The notes beneath the pieces were generated by a model. That model was not told the origin of the DNA. It worked only from the letters and a program-made list of their open reading frames with translations, and ran no database searches. The position numbers and the translations under genes were made by a program. A stretch of DNA of 5,128 bases from Candidatus Heimdallarchaeota archaeon (GTDB lineage Archaea; Asgardarchaeota; Heimdallarchaeia; Hodarchaeales; LC-3): the NCBI GenBank assembly GCA_027364495.1, contig DAHXPE010000112.1:1-5128 (forward strand), given 5' to 3'. Positions within the stretch are counted from its first letter, which is position 1, and the number at the start of each line of letters is the position of its first letter. This document shows, in pieces, positions 1-5,128 of this stretch.

Positions 1-2
1 GC

Positions 3-932
3 ACATCCGATGCTTTTGAGTCCTTACTTGCTTCTCAATCATTGGAAAAAGACCCAACAACTGTAATTGGAATCTTAACCCAACTTGTTCCAAATACTAA
101 AACAATTGATAAATATTTAGAAAATGAAATAGCTTTTGAAAAAGCAGTTGAAAAAATTTCATCAATAGATAACGCCTATAAATTAATACCTTTTGATACT
201 TGGTTAAATGATCCTGATAGAAACCAGGGTAATTATTTAGTACAATTTTCAGAAGACGGAGAAACTCCCATAGATCTTTGGGGCATTGATTATGAAATGT
301 GGTCCTTTTCTTATGATGATCTCCTCACGATAGGTGATGAAGAAGACATTACACATGGTCGTAGTTACCTTACAGCTATAATTCACAAAACAACTGATTT
401 CTTTGATAAAAGAGTATTAGAGACTTTTTTTAAGATCAGCTGTATGAAAGACGATGATATTGACGTTTTGAGTTATGTGCCAAAATTATTATGTCAATTT
501 ATTGAATACCATATAAAAAACAATCATTTAGAGAATGATGAAAGGTTCAAATTATTGCAGATAGAAGAAAACATTCGTGATTTTCTATTTGAATCTATTC
601 CTAAAATAGACAAATTAAGTATTCGATTAATAAATCAGATTGGACTTCCCACGGATCTAAAAGAATTAGAAGATGATATACTAAATATTGATGAAGATGA
701 ATTTTTCAAACAAGATTATTTCTCTGGATTACATGAAGATGACGATGATTGGGATGATATGGAATATGAAGATAATGACGAGGACGATGACGATGATGAC
801 GATGACGATGACGAAGACGATAATGACGAGGACGCGGATGACGAAGATGAGGATGACGATGATGACGAAGACGAAGATGAGGATGACGATGATGACGAAG
901 ACGAAGATGAGGATGAGGATAAGGATGAGTAA
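3..932 (+). CDS. HipA-like kinase with long acidic C-terminal tail, 5'-truncated
   Basis: The reading frame is open from the first complete codon at base 3, so the gene begins outside the window; the TTG at 42 is only the first permitted internal start codon. Seen: a kinase-type catalytic loop IPFDTWLNDPDRNQGNYLV at bases 189-245, then GIDYEMWSF at 282-308. Known: HipA-like kinases carry a loop of the form FDxWxxNxDRxxxN followed by a Mg-binding Asp in a short hydrophobic IDxG-type segment. By that pattern the catalytic Asp is at 216-218, the Asn at 231-233 and the metal Asp at 288-290. The ATP-binding N-lobe lies outside the window. Bases 309-725 encode a mostly helical region. Bases about 726-929 encode about 68 residues that are nearly all Asp or Glu, which is unusual for the family. 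The substrate is unknown: HipA itself phosphorylates a glutamyl-tRNA synthetase, but small HipA-like kinases are mostly uncharacterised. The PI3/4-kinase-like fold is the main alternative. Confidence 0.6.
   Translation, partial: TSDAFESLLASQSLEKDPTTVIGILTQLVPNTKTIDKYLENEIAFEKAVEKISSIDNAYKLIPFDTWLNDPDRNQGNYLVQFSEDGETPIDLWGIDYEMWSFSYDDLLTIGDEEDITHGRSYLTAIIHKTTDFFDKRVLETFFKISCMKDDDIDVLSYVPKLLCQFIEYHIKNNHLENDERFKLLQIEENIRDFLFESIPKIDKLSIRLINQIGLPTDLKELEDDILNIDEDEFFKQDYFSGLHEDDDDWDDMEYEDNDEDDDDDDDDDDEDDNDEDADDEDEDDDDDEDEDEDDDDDEDEDEDEDKDE
841..916 (+). repeat. 30-bp tandem repeat encoding Asp/Glu tail
   Basis: Two perfect head-to-tail 30-base units lie at 841-870 and 871-900, and the first 16 bases of a third copy follow at 901-916. 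The unit length is a multiple of three, so copy-number change keeps the frame. Each unit encodes ten acidic residues using GAC, GAT, GAA and GAG. Less regular Asp/Glu codon runs continue upstream to about base 735. The stretch is far richer in G and C than the surrounding sequence. It has probably grown by slippage or unequal recombination. Confidence 0.9.
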
Positions 933-974
933 AAAAATGATCCTGATTCAATTTTGAAATTATTTTTAATTCAA
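933..974. terminator. Convergent intergenic spacer, possible bidirectional terminator
   Basis: This 42-base spacer separates two convergent stop codons. It holds a short inverted repeat, TTCAA at 947-951 and TTGAA at 954-958, followed on the plus strand by a T-run at 963-967. On the minus strand the run at 930-937 reads as consecutive T residues. Archaeal terminators are often just T-rich tracts, so both genes could end transcription here. The stem is too weak for a confident bacterial intrinsic terminator. Confidence 0.3.
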
Positions 975-1700
975 TTATCCAAATCCTTTATAAATATTTG
1001 GCCAAATTAACCGGACATTATTGTCAAATTTAACATATTTTTCAAATAATTCTTTTTTCATAAATAATTCCTTGATAAAATCTATTATACTTTCTGAAAA
1101 TGCTTTAATTTTCAACAAATGATCAAAATAAGTTGATAACGTTTCATCAGTTGAAGTAATTGGGGCTGAATTATTTTTGTTAACATATAAATAGGTCTCT
1201 TTTTTAATCTTAGAGAAAATTTTAATTTCTTTAGTCAAATCCAATAATTGTCTAAAAGTTATTGCAAAATTTGATGTATCTCCTTTTAAATATTCTAGCA
1301 TAGCGTCTAAAAAGGTATTTTTTTCAAATTCTGTTTGAGCAGTTAAATAATTAATTAATATTTCAAATGATTCGGGCTTTGCCTGTAACCAGCGCGTCAA
1401 AACTATTTGCATTCCTATTTCAAGACTTTCGTCAATTTTTGATGCTAGATTTCCTGTACCAATCTTTTCAATATTATTAAGTATTTTTTTTTCTTCTACT
1501 GGATTTAAGTTTGTACTACACGCCAAAATATAAAAATTCATAGCTCGAACAAATTCTTCCCATCCAATTAAGGCTAAGCCTGTAGCATGTCCAAATGATT
1601 TTGCTTCTTTCAGAACCTCTATTGAATTGCATAAATTATTAATATTATTAAGGGCAAAAATAGTGGCTTCGAGTTGGTCAATGTTCATGTTTTGTCCCAT
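975..1700 (-). CDS. AbiV-like (HEPN clan) abortive-infection family protein
   Basis: The product is 241 residues, soluble and helical, with no signal peptide. Residues 25-55 (SIEVLKEAKSFGHATGLALI, then GWEEFVRAM) match the AbiV pattern: an A-rich helix pair with a conserved EE followed by hydrophobic, small and basic residues. Residues 168-186 (KETYLYVNKNNSAPITSTDE) match the later AbiV block, an aromatic-leaning YV followed by a P-containing loop. Known: lactococcal AbiV is about 200 residues and stops phage late gene expression; the family belongs to the HEPN superfamily. No R-x4-6-H ribonuclease motif is present, so RNase activity is not supported. The start chosen is the ATG at 1700; a second ATG at 1688 would remove four residues, and neither has a Shine-Dalgarno sequence. 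The gene is convergent with the HipA-like kinase and divergent from idi. Its role in this organism is inferred from family resemblance alone. Confidence 0.55.
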   Translation of the reverse strand: MGQNMNIDQLEATIFALNNINNLCNSIEVLKEAKSFGHATGLALIGWEEFVRAMNFYILACSTNLNPVEEKKILNNIEKIGTGNLASKIDESLEIGMQIVLTRWLQAKPESFEILINYLTAQTEFEKNTFLDAMLEYLKGDTSNFAITFRQLLDLTKEIKIFSKIKKETYLYVNKNNSAPITSTDETLSTYFDHLLKIKAFSESIIDFIKELFMKKELFEKYVKFDNNVRLIWPNIYKGFG

Positions 1701-1868
1701 TAGGCTGTAATTAATTTTTATCGGCTTTGAATGTTAATTCTGGTTTAAAAAGTGTTTTTAAAAAGTAATTTTATATTTAGATTCCATTATTAAGGTATTT
1801 AAACTTTATCTTGACGTTAAAAAAGAACATACCAAAAAATATAATCATAAAGAGATTTATTAAGATTA
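1701..1868. promoter_or_regulatory. Divergent promoter region between AbiV-like gene and idi
   Basis: The spacer between two divergent genes should hold both promoters. On the minus strand, TTTTTAAA (plus coordinates 1744-1751) lies about 45 bases from the AbiV-like start, and a second A/T box, AAATATAA (1771-1778), lies further out. On the plus strand, AAAATATAAT near 1836-1845 is the best TATA-like box for idi. In archaea the TATA box sits about 25 bases before the transcript start, which would place the idi transcript start near 1867-1870. The sequence is so A/T-rich that such boxes arise easily by chance. Confidence 0.3.
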
Positions 1869-1897
1869 GTGAAAAAGAAAAATCAGACTTATACTCG

Positions 1898-1931
1898 CAG
1901 TGAAATGAAGGAAAATAAAACATTTTCACTG
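1898..1931. repeat. Inverted repeat across the candidate idi starts
   Basis: CAGTGAAA at 1898-1905 is the exact reverse complement of TTTCACTG at 1924-1931. Two more pairs (TG at 1906-1907 with CA at 1921-1922) form if one T at 1923 is bulged, leaving a 13-base loop. If idi truly starts at 1941 or 1944, this is a leader hairpin or operator just before the gene. If it starts at 1869 or 1905, it is a hairpin inside or over the start. No function is shown. Confidence 0.45.
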
Positions 1932-2480
1932 GTAGCTTATTTGGTGATAGCAATTTCAAAAATAGATGTCATTCTTGTTGACAAAAACGATAATCAAATA
2001 GGAGTGGAAGAAAAATTAAGTGCTCATAAAGCAGGCAAATTACATCGTGCATTTAGTATTTTCGTGTTCAATAAAAAGCATGAATTATTGATTCACAAAC
2101 GTGCATCTGGCAAGTATCACTCCGGTGGTCTTTGGACAAATACCTGCTGTTCACATCCCAGAGTTGGAGAAGAATTAGATACAGCAGTCCACAGAAGATT
2201 AGAAGAAGAATTAGGATTTGATACAGATTTAGAAAAAGAATTTCATTTTATCTATAAAGCTAAAGTAGGAGAATTAACTGAACACGAATTTGATCATGTG
2301 TATTTTGGTACATTTGAGGGAGAATTCACTCCAGATCCTGAAGAAGTAGAGGATGTGGAATGGATAAGTTATGATAATTTAATAAAAGACATGAAAGATC
2401 ATCCAGAAAAGTATACTGAATGGTTTAAAATAATAATGGATGACCATGGGGATAAAATTAAAGAATTATGGCCAAATTAA
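1905..2480 (+). CDS. idi: Isopentenyl-diphosphate delta-isomerase, type I (Nudix)
   Basis: This enzyme interconverts isopentenyl and dimethylallyl diphosphate in the cytoplasm, supplying the primer for isoprenoid chains, including archaeal lipids. Numbering from the ATG at 1905 gives 191 residues. Type I landmarks are all present: metal-ligand histidines H41 and H47 in AHKAGKLHRAF, the KYHSGGLWTNTCCSHP block with catalytic Cys82 and ligand His84, a Nudix-type helix at about 88-106 (GEELDTAVHRRLEEELG), and the paired Glu126 and Glu128 in LTEHEFDHV. The C-terminal helices are complete, ending at WPN-TAA. The start is uncertain. GTG at 1869 adds 12 residues; TTG at 1941 or GTG at 1944 gives an N-terminus closer to the usual family length, since the conserved part begins at VILVDKND. 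I chose the only ATG upstream of the conserved core. Type II (FMN) isomerase is commoner in archaea, so a type I gene is a useful lineage clue. Confidence 0.93.
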   Translation: MKENKTFSLVAYLVIAISKIDVILVDKNDNQIGVEEKLSAHKAGKLHRAFSIFVFNKKHELLIHKRASGKYHSGGLWTNTCCSHPRVGEELDTAVHRRLEEELGFDTDLEKEFHFIYKAKVGELTEHEFDHVYFGTFEGEFTPDPEEVEDVEWISYDNLIKDMKDHPEKYTEWFKIIMDDHGDKIKELWPN

Positions 2481-2493
2481 GACTAAATTATGA

Positions 2494-2763
2494 ACCATTA
2501 AAGAAAATTTGGAGCATAGTTTAGTTATCCATGGTCCACTTAATTCAATACTCGATAAAACTATCTTTGATGATAGTAAAGCTAGCTTTGAAGAACTTTT
2601 AAAACGAGTATAAGAAACAATGTAGATTCATGCCTTTAGCCATATTCATGACGGTTATGGAATAAAAAAGATTAATGGAACTATATTTTTGTAAATGGAT
2701 CAAAATGGACGGTTAATTATTGTCCAATTAACGAACCAAGAGTTGTAGAATGAAATGATTAAT
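2494..2763 (+). pseudogene. Decayed calcineurin-like metallophosphoesterase (MPPED/UPF0046 type), C-terminal part
   Basis: One frame still reads as the C-terminal part of this phosphoesterase family. SLVIHGPLNSILDKT at 2518-2562 corresponds to the family's lTHGPPxgILDxT. FEELLKRV at 2587-2610 corresponds to GCxELLxRV. IHAFSHIHDGYGIKKINGT at 2626-2682 corresponds to HxFGHIHxGYGxxxxxGT. The metal-ligand histidines of HGP and HIH persist, but the Gly of GHIH is Ser and the second Pro of HGPP is Leu. The frame is broken by TAA at 2611, TAG at 2623, TAA at 2692 and TAG at 2746, with no frameshift between the motifs. The N-terminal part, which should carry the DxH and GDxxD/GNH metal motifs, is absent: idi ends only 14 bases before the fragment, and TGA at 2491 closes the frame. 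It is therefore both truncated and nonsense-mutated. The right end is approximate and abuts the convergent membrane-protein gene. Recoding is unlikely because neighbouring genes end at TAA and TAG. Confidence 0.7.
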
Positions 2764-3201
2764 CTAAAAGATAATCCATTTTAGATGAAAAAGAAGATCA
2801 ATAAAAAAAGGAACCAAAATAAGTAATTTTTGAATTAGTTCAAAAGCTGAACTGGTTATAAGAAAAACTGTCAACATCAGTCCATTAAACACTACCAAAA
2901 CGACAAATAAAATAGTAATATAAAATTGAATGTGTTCCCAAAGATCTGAATGAGGTATTCTTTCATTTAAATCTTGAAAACTAAATCGAATAAGTAATAA
3001 ACGAATATATAAGAAAGCGAATATTAAAATAACATTGAAACTACCAGCCAAGAACCAATCAAGTATATTTTTTGAAATATTTATCATAGGCGTCCAAAAA
3101 TCGAATGATAGAATTAAAGATGAATATAAGATCAATAATCCATAGATAAGTAAAGGAATTGTTCGTAAAGCGTAATTAATTCGAATATTCAATAAATTCA
3201 C
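2764..3201 (-). CDS. Small four-helix membrane protein of unknown function
   Basis: I do not recognise this 145-residue product. Four hydrophobic stretches look like membrane helices: residues about 14-33, 52-71, 91-116 and 121-143, ending at KWIIF. The only sizeable polar segment is at about 72-90 (FSFQDLNERIPHSDLWEH) between helices 2 and 3; it contains a charged NERIPHSD run and would form a loop on one side of the membrane. The start is GTG at 3201; no in-frame ATG lies upstream before a stop, and the ATG overlapping it by one base is out of frame and meets TGA at once. The gene lies 42 bases downstream of the LRR gene on the same strand, so co-transcription is likely. It may anchor or serve the LRR protein at the membrane, but only the spacing supports that. 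Its 3' end meets the decayed metallophosphoesterase. Confidence 0.7.
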   Translation of the reverse strand: MNLLNIRINYALRTIPLLIYGLLILYSSLILSFDFWTPMINISKNILDWFLAGSFNVILIFAFLYIRLLLIRFSFQDLNERIPHSDLWEHIQFYITILFVVLVVFNGLMLTVFLITSSAFELIQKLLILVPFFIDLLFHLKWIIF

Positions 3202-3243
3202 ATCAATAATGGTATTTTTAATAGGATTTATTTAAATTAACAA

Positions 3244-4404
3244 TTAAATAAAAACGGTGGAATATTCCGGGATATTCCATTTTAAATATTGTTTAATCAA
3301 ATTGAATAGATTTTCATGGACTGGTTCCAATTCTAAGCGTTCAATATCGATTTTCTTGAATTTATAATCCATTATTCCTCCATGTTCCATTACTTCACGC
3401 TCTAATTCTGACATTAGTTTTTGCTTTCTTTCAAGTATTCTTCTCTGTCTTTCAGTGTCTTCTTCATGAGTATCCAATAATTTAACTAATGAATCTTCTA
3501 CTGGTGCAAATGTGTAAAGACAAAAATACCATAATGATAGAGTTTGCCTAAAAGAAAGATCAATTTTCTTATCAGCAAAGTAACTAGATAAAAGATGAAA
3601 GTTTTTGGTCATATAGTTCAGTGTTATACTTAATAGTGAATAATTTAAAACTGGTACATTAATGGAATAATGATACACTGACATTAAAGAGTCAAATAGA
3701 TATTGTTTTATGATTTTATCTAAATCTGGTAAATCTAGGTTTGAATCTTCATTTTTCCAAAATTCATTTAATTCGCTTAGAAATGAATGAATGACAGATC
3801 TAGCTTTAAATGCTTTAGCAAATTCTGATGGAATATAATTTCCATTTAAATTTAAAAATTGTAAATTACTATCATGGAATACTTTCAAAGCTTTTGGAAG
3901 AACCCTAAATTTATTGATAGACAAATCTAGGTTTACGAGATTTTTGCACGGAAAAAATAAATCATCCGGTATTTTTTCTAATTGATTATTCCTAATATTA
4001 AGAATCGTGAGATTTTGTAAATTTGAAAAACTTTGGGTATCAATTTGAGAAATATTATTATTAGAGACATCGAGCTCTTCTAATGCTTGAAGAGAAGAAA
4101 AAGTATCTTTATCAATACTTGTTAAGTAATTTCTACCTAGATTTAAGTATTTGAGTTGATTAAGTGGCTTAAATAAATTCTGTTTTATATCAATTAACTT
4201 ATTTGAATTTAGAAAAAGTTTTTCCAAATGCTCAAATATTGGATTAGTGAAGAAATCTGATGGAATTTCTTTCATTCCAAATCGACTTAAATAAAGCTCC
4301 GTTATAAGATTTTCATCATTATAAATAGCAATATTTTTAGGAACAATTAAAATTTTTAGCTTTTCAAGTGCTCTACGTAATTCCTCATTTTCATTAGAAA
4401 TCAT
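3244..4404 (-). CDS. Leucine-rich-repeat protein with helical C-terminal domain
   Basis: The product is 386 residues with no signal peptide or membrane helix, so it is probably cytoplasmic. Residues about 33-195 hold seven LRRs of roughly 22-26 residues with LxxLxLxxNxL cores, for example LEKLFLNSNKL, LKYLNLGRNYL, LEELDVSNNNI, LTILNIRNNQL, LVNLDLSINKF and LQFLNLNGNYI. The last leads into IPSEFAKAFKARSVIHSFL, a typical LRR-capping helix. Residues about 205-310 are helical with many aromatics, and residues about 314-341 are a highly charged stretch (EEDTERQRRILERKQKLMSE) likely to be a coiled coil. The remainder to VFI is a short helical tail. LRRs bind proteins; the partner is unknown. No GTPase (Roc), kinase or nuclease motif is present. 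The start is ATG at 4404, which has a TATA-like box about 40 bases upstream and no Shine-Dalgarno sequence. The gene leads a probable two-gene unit with the small membrane protein. Confidence 0.85.
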   Translation of the reverse strand: MISNENEELRRALEKLKILIVPKNIAIYNDENLITELYLSRFGMKEIPSDFFTNPIFEHLEKLFLNSNKLIDIKQNLFKPLNQLKYLNLGRNYLTSIDKDTFSSLQALEELDVSNNNISQIDTQSFSNLQNLTILNIRNNQLEKIPDDLFFPCKNLVNLDLSINKFRVLPKALKVFHDSNLQFLNLNGNYIPSEFAKAFKARSVIHSFLSELNEFWKNEDSNLDLPDLDKIIKQYLFDSLMSVYHYSINVPVLNYSLLSITLNYMTKNFHLLSSYFADKKIDLSFRQTLSLWYFCLYTFAPVEDSLVKLLDTHEEDTERQRRILERKQKLMSELEREVMEHGGIMDYKFKKIDIERLELEPVHENLFNLIKQYLKWNIPEYSTVFI

Positions 4405-4443
4405 AGTTTGAAAACAACTTGCATGAGTTTTTGAAAAATTCTG

Positions 4444-4451
4444 AATATAAA
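4444..4451 (-). promoter_or_regulatory. TATA-like box of LRR gene
   Basis: On the minus strand this reads TTTATATT, close to the archaeal TATA consensus. It lies 40-47 bases upstream of the LRR ATG, so a transcript starting about 25 bases downstream would have a leader of roughly 10-15 bases. That is normal for archaea, where short or absent leaders are common. A second overlapping candidate, TTTTATATC, lies at 4452-4460. Confidence 0.4.
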
Positions 4452-4530
4452 GATATAAAAAACATCATTACAGCAACGCCTATTATGGTTGCTACTTTAC
4501 CAATATTTACAAATATACTTCTATTATTAT

Positions 4531-4573
4531 AATCAACCTATATTAATCTTCCTTTATTTCTTTATGGTTGATT
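4531..4573. repeat. 8-bp inverted repeat in intergenic region 4405-4700
   Basis: AATCAACC at 4531-4538 is the exact reverse complement of GGTTGATT at 4566-4573, with 27 bases between the arms. It lies in the 296-base region between the divergent LRR gene and the transposase-type ORF, so it could be an operator, a stem-loop or part of an element end. The rest of that region holds the LRR promoter boxes and an open minus-strand stretch with a hydrophobic translation at 4394-4537. I see no RNA gene in it. Confidence 0.35.
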
Positions 4574-4700
4574 TTACAAGATAATCTCTAGCTTAGGTTT
4601 ACAGTGATAGTTTTTTGAACTTTGCCTTAAAATGAATCAACATGCATATATGAGCTAACAAATTTAAGGAGTAGCGGTAAGGAATTGAAATCAACGAAAA

Positions 4701-5128
4701 ATGACAAAACCTTATCGGGAACAGCTTCATATAGAGGCAGATGTTCCCAATAAAGATATTATTAATGATTATATAAAAGTTACTGTTGAGTTTGATATTA
4801 TATCTCCTTCTTGTGGTCCAGAAGATAGTAATATTAAGAAAAATGCTCATTATAGAAAATTAGATGGTCATCCAAGAGTATATTTTTGTAAAAAATGCAA
4901 ATATTCTTTTTATGTACGTACATCCTGGATTTTTAAAGAATTTACAAATGTAATTATTGAAAAGATAATCAATCAACTTTTCATAGATAAAATATCTCCA
5001 AAATCAATATCAAAATATTTTTGTATAAGTTCTAGTTGTGTATCAAAAATTTGTCATCAATGCTTTTGCTTCATCCACTGTCATATTCATACAATGCATT
5101 TTAACAGCACATATAAAGCGAACATTTC
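4701..5128 (+). CDS. Zinc-ribbon/HTH transposase-type protein, 3'-truncated and probably chimeric
   Basis: The frame is open from ATG 4701 to the window end, 142 residues; TGA at 4686 closes it upstream, so 4701 is the first possible ATG. Residues 35-66 form a degenerate zinc ribbon: SPSCG at 35-39, where the usual first Cys of CPxCG is Ser35, then FCKKCKYSF with C63 and C66. Residues about 80-118 (IIEKIINQLF, SPKSISKYFCISSSCVSKI) resemble a helix-turn-helix. This order is typical of the N-terminus of many insertion-sequence transposases. The catalytic DDE region would lie beyond the window. From residue about 117 the translation becomes Cys/His-rich (HQCFCFIHCHIHTMH) and unlike a transposase, while the opposite strand looks coding. 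The ORF therefore probably runs out of the element near base 5045-5055. The missing zinc ligand supports a decayed copy. The insertion-sequence family cannot be assigned. Confidence 0.55.
   Translation, partial: MTKPYREQLHIEADVPNKDIINDYIKVTVEFDIISPSCGPEDSNIKKNAHYRKLDGHPRVYFCKKCKYSFYVRTSWIFKEFTNVIIEKIINQLFIDKISPKSISKYFCISSSCVSKICHQCFCFIHCHIHTMHFNSTYKANI
5043..5126 (-). pseudogene. Fragment resembling C-terminal part of a DUF885 protein
   Basis: On the minus strand 27 codons run in from the window edge and stop at TGA 5043-5045: NVRFICAVKMHCMNM followed by TVDEAKALMTNF. DUF885 proteins, which are predicted metal-dependent hydrolases or peptidases, have a late motif like RxxxDVKLHxxxMTxEEAxxxM, which fits well. 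Family members usually continue for about 100 residues past this point, so this copy looks cut short. Beyond the TGA the same frame has several stops and no family resemblance. The stretch overlaps the odd Cys/His-rich end of the plus-strand transposase-type ORF. Only 27 residues are visible, so the family call is tentative. Confidence 0.4.

Noticed and set aside
706..951. Minus-strand His/Arg/Pro-rich frame
   Set aside because: It is the antisense of the GAC/GAT/GAA/GAG repeat, which has no stops on the reverse strand by composition.
688..957. Plus-strand frame rich in Met, Thr and Lys over the acidic-tail repeat
   Set aside because: It is the shifted reading of the Asp/Glu codon repeat; the composition is a repeat artefact and the kinase frame explains the region.
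1777..1959. Minus-strand 60-residue hydrophobic frame upstream of idi
   Set aside because: It overlaps the idi 5' end and the divergent promoter region, and its Phe-rich translation is what A-rich DNA gives in antisense.
1000..2480. Shared 11-mer at 1000-1010 and 2470-2480
   Set aside because: Both lie within unrelated coding ends that happen to encode Trp-Pro-Asn; there is no further similarity around them.
2494..2763. Stop codons reassigned to Gln (TAA and TAG)
   Set aside because: The Gln translation looks tempting, but idi, the kinase, the LRR gene and the AbiV-like gene end at TAA and the membrane protein ends at TAG, so decay of one gene is simpler.
4405..4700. Possible tRNA or structured RNA
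   Set aside because: No cloverleaf arms, T-loop consensus or G+C-rich island are visible.
4599..4850. Minus-strand 83-residue frame
   Set aside because: It is antisense to the zinc-ribbon ORF, whose CxxC and HTH motifs are the better explanation; it shows no recognisable motif.

Overview
The window is strongly A+T-rich. It carries eight gene-like units, two of them cut by the window ends and two of them decayed or truncated. There are no rRNA or tRNA genes and no CRISPR array. Starts lack convincing Shine-Dalgarno sequences, and TATA-like boxes lie 40-50 bases upstream of some of them. A type I isopentenyl-diphosphate isomerase sits beside an intracellular leucine-rich-repeat protein with no signal peptide. 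Together these suggest an uncultivated archaeon, perhaps an Asgard (Lokiarchaeia-like) lineage. That assignment is inference; a low-G+C bacterium is not excluded.

Left part (1-1700): a 5'-truncated HipA-like kinase gene runs rightward and ends in a tail of about 68 mostly Asp/Glu residues, partly built by a 30-bp tandem repeat. Convergent to it, 42 bases away, is a leftward gene resembling AbiV, a HEPN-clan protein of phage abortive infection. The pair has a defence or stress flavour, but nothing proves that they work together.

Middle (1701-2763): a divergent intergenic region leads to idi, whose product interconverts IPP and DMAPP for isoprenoid lipids. Its start is ambiguous because a good inverted repeat lies across the candidate starts. 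Just after idi lies the C-terminal part of a calcineurin-like metallophosphoesterase gene of the MPPED/UPF0046 type. It has lost its N-terminal part and is broken by in-frame stops, but is still readable from its HGP, ILD and HIHxGYG motifs.

Right part (2764-5128): a leftward two-gene unit encodes an LRR protein and, 42 bases downstream, a small four-helix membrane protein. After an intergenic region with an inverted repeat, a rightward zinc-ribbon/HTH ORF of transposase type begins. Near base 5045 its sequence stops looking like a transposase, and the opposite strand there reads as a DUF885-like C-terminal segment. This points to a rearrangement or insertion junction. With the metallophosphoesterase remnant, it marks the window as a region of gene decay and turnover.
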